Below, piece after piece: positions 22,988-30,755 of a DNA stretch of 41,875 nucleotides. Within the stretch, counting starts at the first letter, position 1. Each line of letters begins with the position of its first letter. The notes below the pieces were generated by a model. That model made no database searches. It was not told the origin of the DNA and saw nothing but the letters and a program-made list of their open reading frames with translations. Origin of the DNA: a virus; IMG/VR virus record IMGVR_UViG_3300044533_000991, positions 1 to 41,875 of that record. One strand, 5' to 3'. The position numbers and the translations under genes were made by a program.

Positions 22988-23356
22988 ATGCCCACGGTCC
23001 TTAAGCTCCTCCGCAGCACGGTAGCAGGCCGAGTCCCCACCGCCGCGCAAGTGGCCGAAGGGAGCCTCGCCCTCAACCTCTCCGACCGGCGCTTGTATTC
23101 GAAGAACCACCTCGGAGAAGTCTTCCGCCTCGCCCGCCCCCGCGACCCCAGCGACTACCTGCAACTCAGCGCCACCGACGGCACGACCCTCTACATGGGC
23201 CGCCTCGCCTGGGCCGACTACCCCGCCACCGGCCCCGCCGAGGACTCCACCGCCTGGACCATCTACCGAATCACCACCGACGCCGCAGGCGATGTGCTCT
23301 CGGAGCAATCCGCCACCGGCGCGTGGTCTTCCAAAGAATCTCTCCAATTTTCCTAA
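22988..23356 (+). CDS. Fibre-associated protein with attachment module
   Basis: The 122-residue product begins LKLLRSTVAGRVPTAAQVAE and continues GSLALNLSDRRLYSKNHLGE, the same N-terminal module as the protein at 22044 in a more canonical form. The rest is a small beta domain (TTLYMGRLAWADYPATGPAE, AWTIYRITTDAAGDV) that could cap or connect a fibre. It is a likely structural partner of the fibre genes around it. Confidence 0.7.
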   Translation: MPTVLKLLRSTVAGRVPTAAQVAEGSLALNLSDRRLYSKNHLGEVFRLARPRDPSDYLQLSATDGTTLYMGRLAWADYPATGPAEDSTAWTIYRITTDAAGDVLSEQSATGAWSSKESLQFS

Positions 23357-23376
23357 ACCTCAAACCCACCACCACC

Positions 23377-23658
23377 ATGCAAGCATCCGCACCATCCAAC
23401 ATCGACTCAAAGCAATACGACCGCTACGCCCTGAACCTCATCATCTCCGGAAGCTATGACGGAGAAGGCCATCCAGAGGCATCGGTAGTGATGAATCTCA
23501 CCCCGCTCCGCATCGAGGACGGACAAGTCGAGACCCAGCCCGCCCACGCGAAATCCATCCGCCTCGGCTCGCTCGCTCATGCTGACGAAGCCACCCTCGC
23601 CACCGTGGGCGCGATTCAAGCAGCGCTCCAACAATTCATCGTCGCGAAAGGACTCTAA
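23377..23658 (+). CDS. Hypothetical protein, fibre region, 93 residues
   Basis: The product (MQASAPSNIDSKQYDRYALN) has a small alpha/beta fold with LIISGSYDGEGHPEASVVMN and a C-terminal helix ATVGAIQAALQQFIVAKGL. I chose the ATG at 23377, which lies in the usual ACCACC leader of this phage; an upstream start would overlap the previous gene. No family recognised. Confidence 0.6.
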   Translation: MQASAPSNIDSKQYDRYALNLIISGSYDGEGHPEASVVMNLTPLRIEDGQVETQPAHAKSIRLGSLAHADEATLATVGAIQAALQQFIVAKGL

Positions 23659-23661
23659 GCC

Positions 23662-26034
23662 ATGGCCACAGCACGCGCTATCGCAAACGGCAACTGGTCC
23701 GCGACCAGCACATGGAACGGCGGCGTCCTCCCCGGCAACGGCGACACCGTTTACGCCAATGGATTTAATGTCACGATCAACCAAGACATCAACATCGGCG
23801 GAGCCAACAACCCCACCGTCAACGCCGGATCGTTCGTCTCCGGTCAATGGTATGAAGTCCTCTTCGTCGGCACCACCTCATGGACCGGCATCGGCGCGGC
23901 GTCCAATACCGCAGGCACGATATTCCTCGCCACCGGCGCAGGCACCGGCACAGGCAACGCCCGCGCTCTCGCCACGCTCACCACAGCCGCCAACACGCCC
24001 GCAGGCGCAGCGGCAGGCGGATCGTTTGCCATGTCCTCGCCCTTCGCCATCACCACCGACCTCCGCGCTGGCACCACCGCCTGCCTCAGCGTCACCGGCG
24101 CGACCGCGCTAACACTCGACGGCCTGCGCGTCGTGGGAGGAACGCTTACCTCCGCGCATGCCTGCAACTACGCAGGCACCACGACCTGCACGCTGGCCAA
24201 TGCCACATTCACAGCAGGCGGTAACGGCAGCGCCTTTAACAACGCCTCGACCGGCACGGTCAATGTGAGTTCAAGCTGCACATTCTCAGGCGGCGGCGGC
24301 GGCGCGACCGCCTTTAACAATGCATCAAACGGCACGGTCAATGTGAGTTCAAGCTGCACATTCACAGGCGGCAGCAACACCTCCTCCGCTTTTACCAACG
24401 CCGGTGCTAACGGCACAGTCAATGTCAGCGCGAGCTGCACATTCACAGGCGCCGGGTCCAGCAACCCCGCATTCACCAATGCCTCGACCGGCACGGTCAA
24501 TGTCAGCGCGAGCTGCACATTCACAGGCGGCAGCGGCACCAACGCCTTCGCGCTCAACAACGCCTTGACTGGCACGGTCATCGTCACGCAAGGCACATTC
24601 ACCGCCTCCGCATTTGCCAACGCCGTTTCGGCCACGAACACTGGAGCCGATGTCCGCTTAAGTGGCGACTTCCTCGACCACTGGAGCGGTTGGAAAGCCG
24701 TAAACAGCCCGCGCTTCCGCCTCGGCACAGCCCCCACTCTCGGCCAGACACGCTTCGCCCTCGCAGGCACAACCGACTCATATTTTTCGATGTATGGCGC
24801 AGACAACGGCTCATTCGGCAACCCCATCGCCGCCAATGTGCGATCAGGCGTCGTCTACGGAGGCGGCAACCTCACCGGCACATGCGCAGTCCCAGCCGCA
24901 GGTTCAGTGGCGCTGGGAGTCCCTGTTGATGCAGGCTTTGGCACAGCAGTCCTTACTACCGCCAATGTTCAATCCGCTCTCACCGCGCAGGGCCTTACCA
25001 CCGCCCGCGCTGGCGCTCTGGACAACCTCGACACTGCCGTCTCCTCAAGGCTCGCGCCAAGCGGCACGCTTGCAACAGTAACAACGCTTACAAATGCGCC
25101 AAGCGTGCCTACGCCGAGCCAGATCGCCTCACAGGTGAGAACGGAGCTGACAAGCGAGCTTTCCAATCTCGACGCCTCCGTGTCGAGCAGGCTGGCCGGT
25201 TCGGCATACACCGCGCCAAGCACTCCGCCGACTGCCGCAGACATCGCCTCGGCAGTTTGGGCCGCCGCAGACAAGACAGGCTACAGCCTCACCAGCGCAG
25301 AACGCTCGGCCATTGCCGCCGCCGTCGAGTCCTCCATTCTCAACGAAGGCGACGGACAAGCCGTTCTGAACGCCATCGTCGGGGCCATCGGCAACAGCAA
25401 TGTTGACCAGATCGCCCTCGTCGCCGCGATTCGAGCCGACCTTGAGCGCACCGGCGGCAAGCTCATCAACTTGGATGCCACAATCTCCAGCCGCCTCGCC
25501 GCGACAGACTACAACGCGCCGACCAGCGCCCCAACCGCTGCCTCTGTGGCAAATGCCGTGTGGGGAGCCGCCAGCCGCACCATCACCGGCGGCGTGGTTG
25601 ACACGCTCACCAACGCCCCAGCATCAGTCACGCCAAGCGACATCTGGTCGCACGCCACCCGCACGCTCACCAGCGCCAGCGGCCCGACAGCCATCGAGAT
25701 TCGCCAGGAGATCGACGGCAACTCGACCCAGCTTTCGGCGATCAAATCGAAGACCGATGCGCTGCCGAGCGATCCTGCCGACCAAAGCCTCCTTGAGGCC
25801 GCCATCGCCGGAGTCACTGCGCCTTCAGCGGCCACGGTGGCAGCAGCCGTGCGTTCCGAGCTTTCGGTCGAGTTGGCCCGAGTGGACCAAGCCGTGAGCA
25901 GCAGACTCGCTGCCTCCGAAGCCTCGAAGCTCGACGCGGTGAAAGCCAAGACCGACCTACTCCAGACCGACCGCCTCGCGCAATGCTCGACCGTGGCCAC
26001 CACCGGAGCGCAGCTCGCCGCCGCCCTCAGCTAA
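23662..26034 (+). CDS. Large beta-helical tail fibre/spike protein
   Basis: The 790-residue product has three parts. The N-terminus (NGNWSATSTWNGGVLPGNGD) looks like a beta-rich G8-type start. The middle carries about five tandem repeats (residues ~190-310) of GTVNVSSSCTFTGG followed by FNNAS, a regular beta-helix ladder of parallel strands. The C-terminal half has repeats of VRTELTSELSNLDASVSSRL with PPTAADIASAVW, trimeric coiled-coil stalks seen in many phage fibres. It probably binds or degrades surface polysaccharide, but no catalytic pair is obvious. The tip ends in coiled coil, so it may be a side fibre. Confidence 0.75.
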   Translation: MATARAIANGNWSATSTWNGGVLPGNGDTVYANGFNVTINQDINIGGANNPTVNAGSFVSGQWYEVLFVGTTSWTGIGAASNTAGTIFLATGAGTGTGNARALATLTTAANTPAGAAAGGSFAMSSPFAITTDLRAGTTACLSVTGATALTLDGLRVVGGTLTSAHACNYAGTTTCTLANATFTAGGNGSAFNNASTGTVNVSSSCTFSGGGGGATAFNNASNGTVNVSSSCTFTGGSNTSSAFTNAGANGTVNVSASCTFTGAGSSNPAFTNASTGTVNVSASCTFTGGSGTNAFALNNALTGTVIVTQGTFTASAFANAVSATNTGADVRLSGDFLDHWSGWKAVNSPRFRLGTAPTLGQTRFALAGTTDSYFSMYGADNGSFGNPIAANVRSGVVYGGGNLTGTCAVPAAGSVALGVPVDAGFGTAVLTTANVQSALTAQGLTTARAGALDNLDTAVSSRLAPSGTLATVTTLTNAPSVPTPSQIASQVRTELTSELSNLDASVSSRLAGSAYTAPSTPPTAADIASAVWAAADKTGYSLTSAERSAIAAAVESSILNEGDGQAVLNAIVGAIGNSNVDQIALVAAIRADLERTGGKLINLDATISSRLAATDYNAPTSAPTAASVANAVWGAASRTITGGVVDTLTNAPASVTPSDIWSHATRTLTSASGPTAIEIRQEIDGNSTQLSAIKSKTDALPSDPADQSLLEAAIAGVTAPSAATVAAAVRSELSVELARVDQAVSSRLAASEASKLDAVKAKTDLLQTDRLAQCSTVATTGAQLAAALS
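24237..24600 (+). repeat. Five tandem ~75-90-bp units encoding the beta-helix ladder
   Basis: Each unit contains GGCACGGTCAATGT and AGCTGCACATTC with small variations, and unit spacing differs by multiples of three. Recombination among units could change fibre length while keeping the frame. Confidence 0.8.
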
Positions 26035-26035
26035 A

Positions 26036-26227
26036 ATGCAAGACCAGCTCGCCACGCTCAAAACCGCTCTCACCGGAATCCTCGGCGCTGCCGCCGGGGT
26101 GGGCGGGGCCGCGTATAGCATGTTGCCCCACCTCGAAGCATGGACGCGCCTCGCCAGCGCCGGAATCGGCCTGCTGGCGGGGCTCATCGCCCTGCTCAAA
26201 GTCTGGCGAGACTTTCAAAAGAAATAA
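26036..26227 (+). CDS. Holin-like membrane protein, 63 residues
   Basis: Two hydrophobic stretches (residues 9-28 TALTGILGAAAGVGGAAYS; 41-56 ASAGIGLLAGLIALLKV) with a charged C-terminus (WRDFQKK) fit a small holin, which forms the membrane lesion that frees endolysin. It opens the lysis cassette, followed by a second candidate and a small lipoprotein. Either protein could be holin or antiholin. Confidence 0.6.
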   Translation: MQDQLATLKTALTGILGAAAGVGGAAYSMLPHLEAWTRLASAGIGLLAGLIALLKVWRDFQKK

Positions 26228-26243
26228 CCCCTCCCTCCCCCCT

Positions 26244-26408
26244 ATGAACAAATTCCTCTCGCACTTAAAGCAAAGATCTACCTGGGCTGGCATCGCCTCG
26301 CTCGTAGCCCTCACCGGTTGGCAAGTCAGTCCCGACCAATTTTCGGCCATCAGTGCGGTTGTCATCGCGCTCGTGGGAGCCTACGAGGTTTTCCGCGACG
26401 AGAAATGA
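26244..26408 (+). CDS. Second holin-like membrane protein, 54 residues
   Basis: The product has a hydrophobic pair, TWAGIASLVALTGWQVS and FSAISAVVIALVGAYEV, and a charged tail FRDEK, a pattern shared with several small phage holins. It overlaps the following lipoprotein start by four bases. With the preceding protein it may form a holin/antiholin pair. Confidence 0.6.
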   Translation: MNKFLSHLKQRSTWAGIASLVALTGWQVSPDQFSAISAVVIALVGAYEVFRDEK

Positions 26409-26569
26409 CCTCGCCCGCCCAGATCGCCGCCACCGGCCTGCTGCTCGGCTACATCTTTCTCTGCATCTCATTTTTGACCGGCTGCAGCACCCTCGGCGTC
26501 TCGCTCGAAACCGACTACGGCAGGTTTTCTTACACCCTCCCCGAGCTGCCCGCCCTCAAGGATAAATAA
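26405..26569 (+). CDS. Small lysis-region lipoprotein, spanin-like candidate
   Basis: The 54-residue product has a hydrophobic signal (GLLLGYIFLCISFL) and a lipobox LTGC, then about 30 residues ending in LPELPALKDK. Small outer-membrane lipoproteins next to holins are usually o-spanins, which help disrupt the outer membrane. No inner-membrane spanin partner is visible, so the role is inferred. Its presence suggests a Gram-negative-type envelope. Confidence 0.6.
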   Translation: MTSPAQIAATGLLLGYIFLCISFLTGCSTLGVSLETDYGRFSYTLPELPALKDK

Positions 26570-26600
26570 CCACAGAGGACACAGAGAGCACAGAGGGAGA
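26566..26600 (+). repeat. Dispersed ACAGAGG repeat, copy 5 (forward)
   Basis: The core is AACCACAGAGGACACAGAGA continuing to GCACAGAGGG, followed by TTAAAACTTAAAAC repeats up to the next gene. Confidence 0.85.
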
Positions 26601-26635
26601 ACTTAAAACTTAAAACTTAAAACCTAAAACTCCCC

Positions 26636-27181
26636 ATGCTCCCCCCGAGCCGTCCACAACAAGCCAAGTCGAAGACGCAAGCCCTGCTGACAAAAGCTCG
26701 CGTCGCCGATGAGGTCGCGCTAGTGGGCATTCGCGGCTACTACCGAGACACCATGGGCAAGCCGGGAGAGAACGACCGAGGCATCTATGACGACGCCATT
26801 TTCCTCGTCTCGCCAAACGCCTACGCCACCTTCAACGCCAACACCGATCCGAGCGTGAAGCGCCAAGGCATCGCCGTTTTGAAACCCGGCGTTCATCGCT
26901 ACCGCAAGGGCAAGCATGGCCTCTCAAAACCCGGCGGCGGCTACCCCGCCCTCCGCCCCGCCACGCCTGGCGAACAACTCCCCGTGACCCGCGACGAGAC
27001 AGGCGACTCGATGGGCATCGCAATCAACATTCACAAGGGCGGCACCCGCACCACCAGCAGCGAAGGCTGCCAGACGATCCACCCCAGCCAATGGCCCGCG
27101 TTCGTCGCCCTGGTCTACTCCGAGATGGACCGCGCCAATCAGAAAACCATCCCCTACCTGCTCGTCGAGGAGGAAGCATGA
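26636..27181 (+). CDS. Candidate endolysin with L,D-transpeptidase-like catalytic motif
   Basis: The 181-residue product contains NIHKGG followed after a short loop by TSSEGCQTIHPSQWPAF. The His...SxGC arrangement resembles the catalytic site of YkuD-type L,D-transpeptidases, in which Cys is the nucleophile on peptidoglycan peptides. Earlier parts (RGYYRDTMGKPGENDRGIYD, VLKPGVHRYRKGKHG) are also seen in phage cell-wall proteins of this kind. It follows two holin-like genes and a small lipoprotein, the usual place for an endolysin. No signal peptide is present, so it would depend on the holin. Motif and position agree, but the family assignment is not certain; a capsid-bound peptidoglycan enzyme is an alternative. 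Confidence 0.65.
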   Translation: MLPPSRPQQAKSKTQALLTKARVADEVALVGIRGYYRDTMGKPGENDRGIYDDAIFLVSPNAYATFNANTDPSVKRQGIAVLKPGVHRYRKGKHGLSKPGGGYPALRPATPGEQLPVTRDETGDSMGIAINIHKGGTRTTSSEGCQTIHPSQWPAFVALVYSEMDRANQKTIPYLLVEEEA

Positions 27182-27426
27182 GCCGTCTCCGCAAACCCAA
27201 AACCTCCCCACCGAAAGACCGCGAAGCCATCATGCTCCAGGTGCGCTCCTTGCTTGCCGAGCATTTCGATGTCGGCATTGCCGTGGTGAGTTGGGAGGAC
27301 GAAGGCACGACCTACTACATGGACATAAAGTATGGCAACGACTACGCAGCAAAATCTCTTTGCCGCGAAGCCGAAGACATGCTCTGGCCCTACGAGCCAG
27401 ACGAAGACGAGGAGGACGAAGAATGA
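27178..27426 (+). CDS. Acidic hypothetical protein, 82 residues
   Basis: The product has a basic start (MSRLRKPKTSPPKDREAIML), a small alpha/beta core (HFDVGIAVVSWEDEGTTYYM) and an Asp/Glu tail (PDEDEEDEE). It overlaps both the endolysin gene and the metallophosphoesterase gene by four bases. No family recognised. Confidence 0.55.
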   Translation: MSRLRKPKTSPPKDREAIMLQVRSLLAEHFDVGIAVVSWEDEGTTYYMDIKYGNDYAAKSLCREAEDMLWPYEPDEDEEDEE

Positions 27427-28409
27427 AAACCAACAAACTGCAAAACATCGTTCACGCCAGCCAAGTCACCGCCGCGCAGAACGAAGCAGCCCAAGCCCGC
27501 GCCCAGCTCGAAGCCGAGCGCCGCGCCCACGCCGAAACGATCAAGGCTCTGGAGCGTTCGCGTTTCACCAAAGCCCCGCGCAAGGTCACGCCCGCCACAT
27601 CGAAGGCCGGAACCGGCGACATCATCGAAGTCATTTTCTCCGATGTCCACGGCAACAAACACGACCCCGCCGCGATGGCTGCTTTCCTCGGTGATCTCAA
27701 ATCCCTCAACCCCGACCGACTCATCATCGGCGGCGATTTCATCGACTGCGGCGGCTTCCTCGCCGAACACCACACGCTCGGCTATGTCGCCGAGACCGAG
27801 GATTCCTACGAGGACGACATCGCCGTCAGCAATTCCCTGCTCGACCAAATCCTCGCCGCCGCCTCGCCCTCCGAATGCCACTACATCGAGGGAAACCACG
27901 AATGGCGCGTCGAGAGATGGGCTCTCACCCAACGCCTCGCTCACCACAAAGACACCGACCTGCTTCGCCGCACCTTCTGCCCCGAGCATGTCCTCCGGCT
28001 CAAAGACCGAGGCATCCGCTATTATCACCAGGGCAAAACCCACGGCGATTGCGACACGCCAGGCTGGGTCAAAATCGACAAGGCGTTTTTCGTTCACAAA
28101 ATCTCAAATGCCCGCGATGCAGCCGGACAAGCCATGGCCAAGGCCGCTGCGAATATCGTTTTCTTCGACACACACCGCGCCGCCTACAAGCCCATGCACC
28201 TCCCCGGCGTCGGCCTCATTAGCGCATGGAACCCCGGCTGCCTGTGCAAACGCCAGCCCCTCTACGCCAACACCCGCCCCACCGAGTGGACGCATGGCTA
28301 CCTCGTCCGATTCATCAGCAAAAAGACCGGCAACTTCCAGATGGTGAATGTCACCATCAACGAAGGCACCAGCTACGCCAGTCTCCTCCTCAAACCCAAG
28401 TCCGCATGA
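27423..28409 (+). CDS. Metallophosphoesterase, calcineurin-like
   Basis: The 328-residue product has a coiled-coil start (AAQNEAAQARAQLEAERRAH) and then the calcineurin-like motifs in order: FSDVHGNKHD (DxH), IIGGDFIDCGG (GDxxD), YIEGNHEWR (GNHE), YYHQGKTHGD and DTHRAA. These bind two metal ions and hydrolyse phosphomono- or diesters in nucleotides, nucleic acids or proteins. The gene lies between lysis and tail genes, overlapping both neighbours by four bases. The coiled-coil extension suggests it oligomerises or joins the virion. The substrate cannot be read from the sequence; similar phage enzymes include 2',3'-cyclic or DNA-end phosphatases. Confidence 0.8.
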   Translation: MKTNKLQNIVHASQVTAAQNEAAQARAQLEAERRAHAETIKALERSRFTKAPRKVTPATSKAGTGDIIEVIFSDVHGNKHDPAAMAAFLGDLKSLNPDRLIIGGDFIDCGGFLAEHHTLGYVAETEDSYEDDIAVSNSLLDQILAAASPSECHYIEGNHEWRVERWALTQRLAHHKDTDLLRRTFCPEHVLRLKDRGIRYYHQGKTHGDCDTPGWVKIDKAFFVHKISNARDAAGQAMAKAAANIVFFDTHRAAYKPMHLPGVGLISAWNPGCLCKRQPLYANTRPTEWTHGYLVRFISKKTGNFQMVNVTINEGTSYASLLLKPKSA

Positions 28410-28852
28410 ACAAACTCGCCGCCATCGCACTCAAGCACAAAGCCCTCAAATACGGCATCCCCGCAAACCAAGGATGGCTCACCCGCCAGCAAGCCGCCCG
28501 CCAACTCGGCTGCCCCGAGCGCAATGTCCACGACCTCCTGCGCGACGCCATAGAAGCCCGCGACATCGAGACCAAAAAATTCAGCGATTGGGACGCCGCC
28601 ACCATGCGCCCCGTGCAAGTCACCTGCTACCGCATCATCGAGCCCGGCACCCCAAAGCCCGCCAAATCCTCGCCCCAAGCCATCGCAGGCATTCCGGCCC
28701 ATTTGCTCGACCGGGTGCAAGCCGTCCTCGCCCGCCATCGCGGCAAGACCCCCAGCCAACTTGCAGACCTGATGCGATTCAAAGGCGAGCCGCGCATCAG
28801 CGCCAAAGCCATCCGCGCCCTCCTTGACAACCATCCGCACAATAAAAGGTAG
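28406..28852 (+). CDS. HTH-containing hypothetical protein
   Basis: The 148-residue product has a helix-turn-helix-like segment (WLTRQQAARQLGCPERNVHD) and a basic C-terminus with a second helical motif (TPSQLADLMRFKGEPRISAK). It could regulate late genes or bind nucleic acid with the upstream metallophosphoesterase. It ends directly before the next ATG (TAGATG). No family recognised. Confidence 0.6.
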   Translation: MNKLAAIALKHKALKYGIPANQGWLTRQQAARQLGCPERNVHDLLRDAIEARDIETKKFSDWDAATMRPVQVTCYRIIEPGTPKPAKSSPQAIAGIPAHLLDRVQAVLARHRGKTPSQLADLMRFKGEPRISAKAIRALLDNHPHNKR

Positions 28853-30754
28853 ATGCCCGATGACGCCACCATAGTCGAAGGCGATGCCGGATTCCTCGGC
28901 ATGGCCTCCCGCCTCAACCCGCTGCAACTCCAGCCGGGCATGGTCCAATACGCCGAAAACATGCGACTCGACCGAGGCGTCGCGCAGACACGCAAAGGCG
29001 CGAAGCGACTCGGCGACGGGATCGCGGCGGGCACCCAGCCAATGGTCATGCCGTTTTTGATTGATAATTCGGCCATCATCGAAACGATTTACGAGGGCGG
29101 TATCCGCGCTTCGGGAACCTTTTCCTCGCCGAATTATTTCGATGCGAGCGAATACATTGTCCTGTGCGGGCCGACCTCGGCGTTTCTTTATCGGCAAGAT
29201 GAGCCGATTGTCGAAATCCAATACCCCAACAACGGCACGGCGGCGGATGAGGTGATCGAATTGAGCGATACGGTTTCGACCGTGCAGGCTTTCAACCGAT
29301 TTTACATTCTCCGCGAGGCCGATATGAGCGTGCCGGGCTGGGATTGGCAATACACCACCGCCTCTGGCATCGCGGTCTCGGGGACAACGGCCACGGTCCA
29401 CATCACCGCTCACGGCTATGTCGCCGGGATGCGGGTGCGGATCGAGGAGGGCAGCCAAGCGGCTTTCCAAGGCCATGAGTTCGACATCCTCGCCGCGACG
29501 GCCAATGCCTTCACCATCGCCGTGCCCGCTGGCACAGCGCCCGATGTCGCCGCCGACATCGCAATCCGCCGTGTCAAGCCGCCGCTGTGGTGGGATGGTT
29601 CTTTGAGTGAGTTTGTGCGGGCCGATGCGGGAGTCCCCGCCGCAGGCGTGACCTTCAAGACCCTGCGCTCCACCGGCTGGGCCAGCTATATCGGAAACAG
29701 ACTCTGGATTCCTGATGGCCGCGATGCCGTGGCCATATCCGATGTTCTCGACCCCGACCTCTACGACCCGTTTTTCCAGAGCTTTCGCGCCAACCAGGGC
29801 TCGAACGACTACCTCGTCGCCATTCACCCATGGGTCGAAGGCCAAGCACTGGTCTTCCTGCGCAATTCGATCTGGATTGCCAATCTCACTGACACGAGCA
29901 ACGCGACCGGCACAGATTTCGCGGTGGACTCTGCCATTTCCAAGCTAACGCTCCTGACTGACGAGATCGGCTGCGTAGCCCGCCGCTCGATCCAGACGGC
30001 AGGTCAATTTGTGTTTTTCCTCTCCGATGCCGGAGTTTACCGCCTCGATACCCAGCTCGACCTCAAGCTCCGCGCCAACACCCAGCCGCTCTCGGACCCC
30101 ATCGCCGACCAGATCGACGAGATCAACAGCGACTACGCGCACCTCGCCGTAGGCCGTTGGTGGAACAACCGCTATTACCTCGCGGTCCCAATCGGCGAGA
30201 ACGCCACGGCCAACAACACCCTTTTCTTGTGGAACGCCCTGAACTCGCAATGGGAAAGCCGCGACACCTACGCAATCAACCTCGACGAGCTACTGGTCGC
30301 CACCTACTCCAGCCAACGCCGCCTCTTTGCAGCCAGCCGCGCCGGAACGCTCTTCCTGCTCGATGAGCTGGACTACGGCGACGATGTGCCTTTTTCAAAC
30401 ACCCAAGACCTCTCCACCGACATCCCCGGCTATCTCCTGACGCGCCGCTACGGATGGGGCAGCCTCAACACCAAGCGGCTCACCCGCGCCAAAGCCTCCC
30501 TCCTGCTCCCCGCCGAAGCCTCCTGCGAACTCCGCGCCATCACCACCGACTACGACGCGGATTTCCAAGTCGCCACCCTAGCCAATACCTCGGGCGAGCA
30601 AGAAGACTACACGCTCAAAGCCCCCCTCCGCACGAAGGCGACCGGCCTCGACCTCGAATACCAAACGCTCACAGGCCGCCCGACCCTGCGCCAAATCTCT
30701 GCCGAGGCTACGCGCTCGGCCTCCGACCCCACCGAAACCCGCACCACTTCCTAA
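28853..30754 (+). CDS. Large tail protein, tail-hub or stabilisation-type
   Basis: The 633-residue product is beta-rich: it starts AGFLGMASRLNPLQLQPGMV and QYAENMRLDRGVAQTRKGA, a start shared by tail proteins that plug or stabilise podovirus tails. Long strands with Gly/Asp turns suggest a propeller-like fold. It includes RTFVWD-like sections such as YYLAVPIGENATANNTLFLW and LNSQWESRDTYAI. It lies between the metallophosphoesterase block and the AT-tipped fibre gene. No enzymatic motif is visible. Its start immediately follows the previous stop. The family name is uncertain. Confidence 0.65.
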   Translation: MPDDATIVEGDAGFLGMASRLNPLQLQPGMVQYAENMRLDRGVAQTRKGAKRLGDGIAAGTQPMVMPFLIDNSAIIETIYEGGIRASGTFSSPNYFDASEYIVLCGPTSAFLYRQDEPIVEIQYPNNGTAADEVIELSDTVSTVQAFNRFYILREADMSVPGWDWQYTTASGIAVSGTTATVHITAHGYVAGMRVRIEEGSQAAFQGHEFDILAATANAFTIAVPAGTAPDVAADIAIRRVKPPLWWDGSLSEFVRADAGVPAAGVTFKTLRSTGWASYIGNRLWIPDGRDAVAISDVLDPDLYDPFFQSFRANQGSNDYLVAIHPWVEGQALVFLRNSIWIANLTDTSNATGTDFAVDSAISKLTLLTDEIGCVARRSIQTAGQFVFFLSDAGVYRLDTQLDLKLRANTQPLSDPIADQIDEINSDYAHLAVGRWWNNRYYLAVPIGENATANNTLFLWNALNSQWESRDTYAINLDELLVATYSSQRRLFAASRAGTLFLLDELDYGDDVPFSNTQDLSTDIPGYLLTRRYGWGSLNTKRLTRAKASLLLPAEASCELRAITTDYDADFQVATLANTSGEQEDYTLKAPLRTKATGLDLEYQTLTGRPTLRQISAEATRSASDPTETRTTS

Positions 30755-30755
30755 C

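Noticed and set aside
24237-24600. CRISPR-like array
   Set aside because: The repeats are in-frame coding units of a beta-helix and lack constant repeat/variable spacer structure.
28373-29845. Long antisense frame over the HTH and large tail protein genes
   Set aside because: No ribosome site, no motif, and its composition is that of the reverse complement of GC-rich coding DNA.
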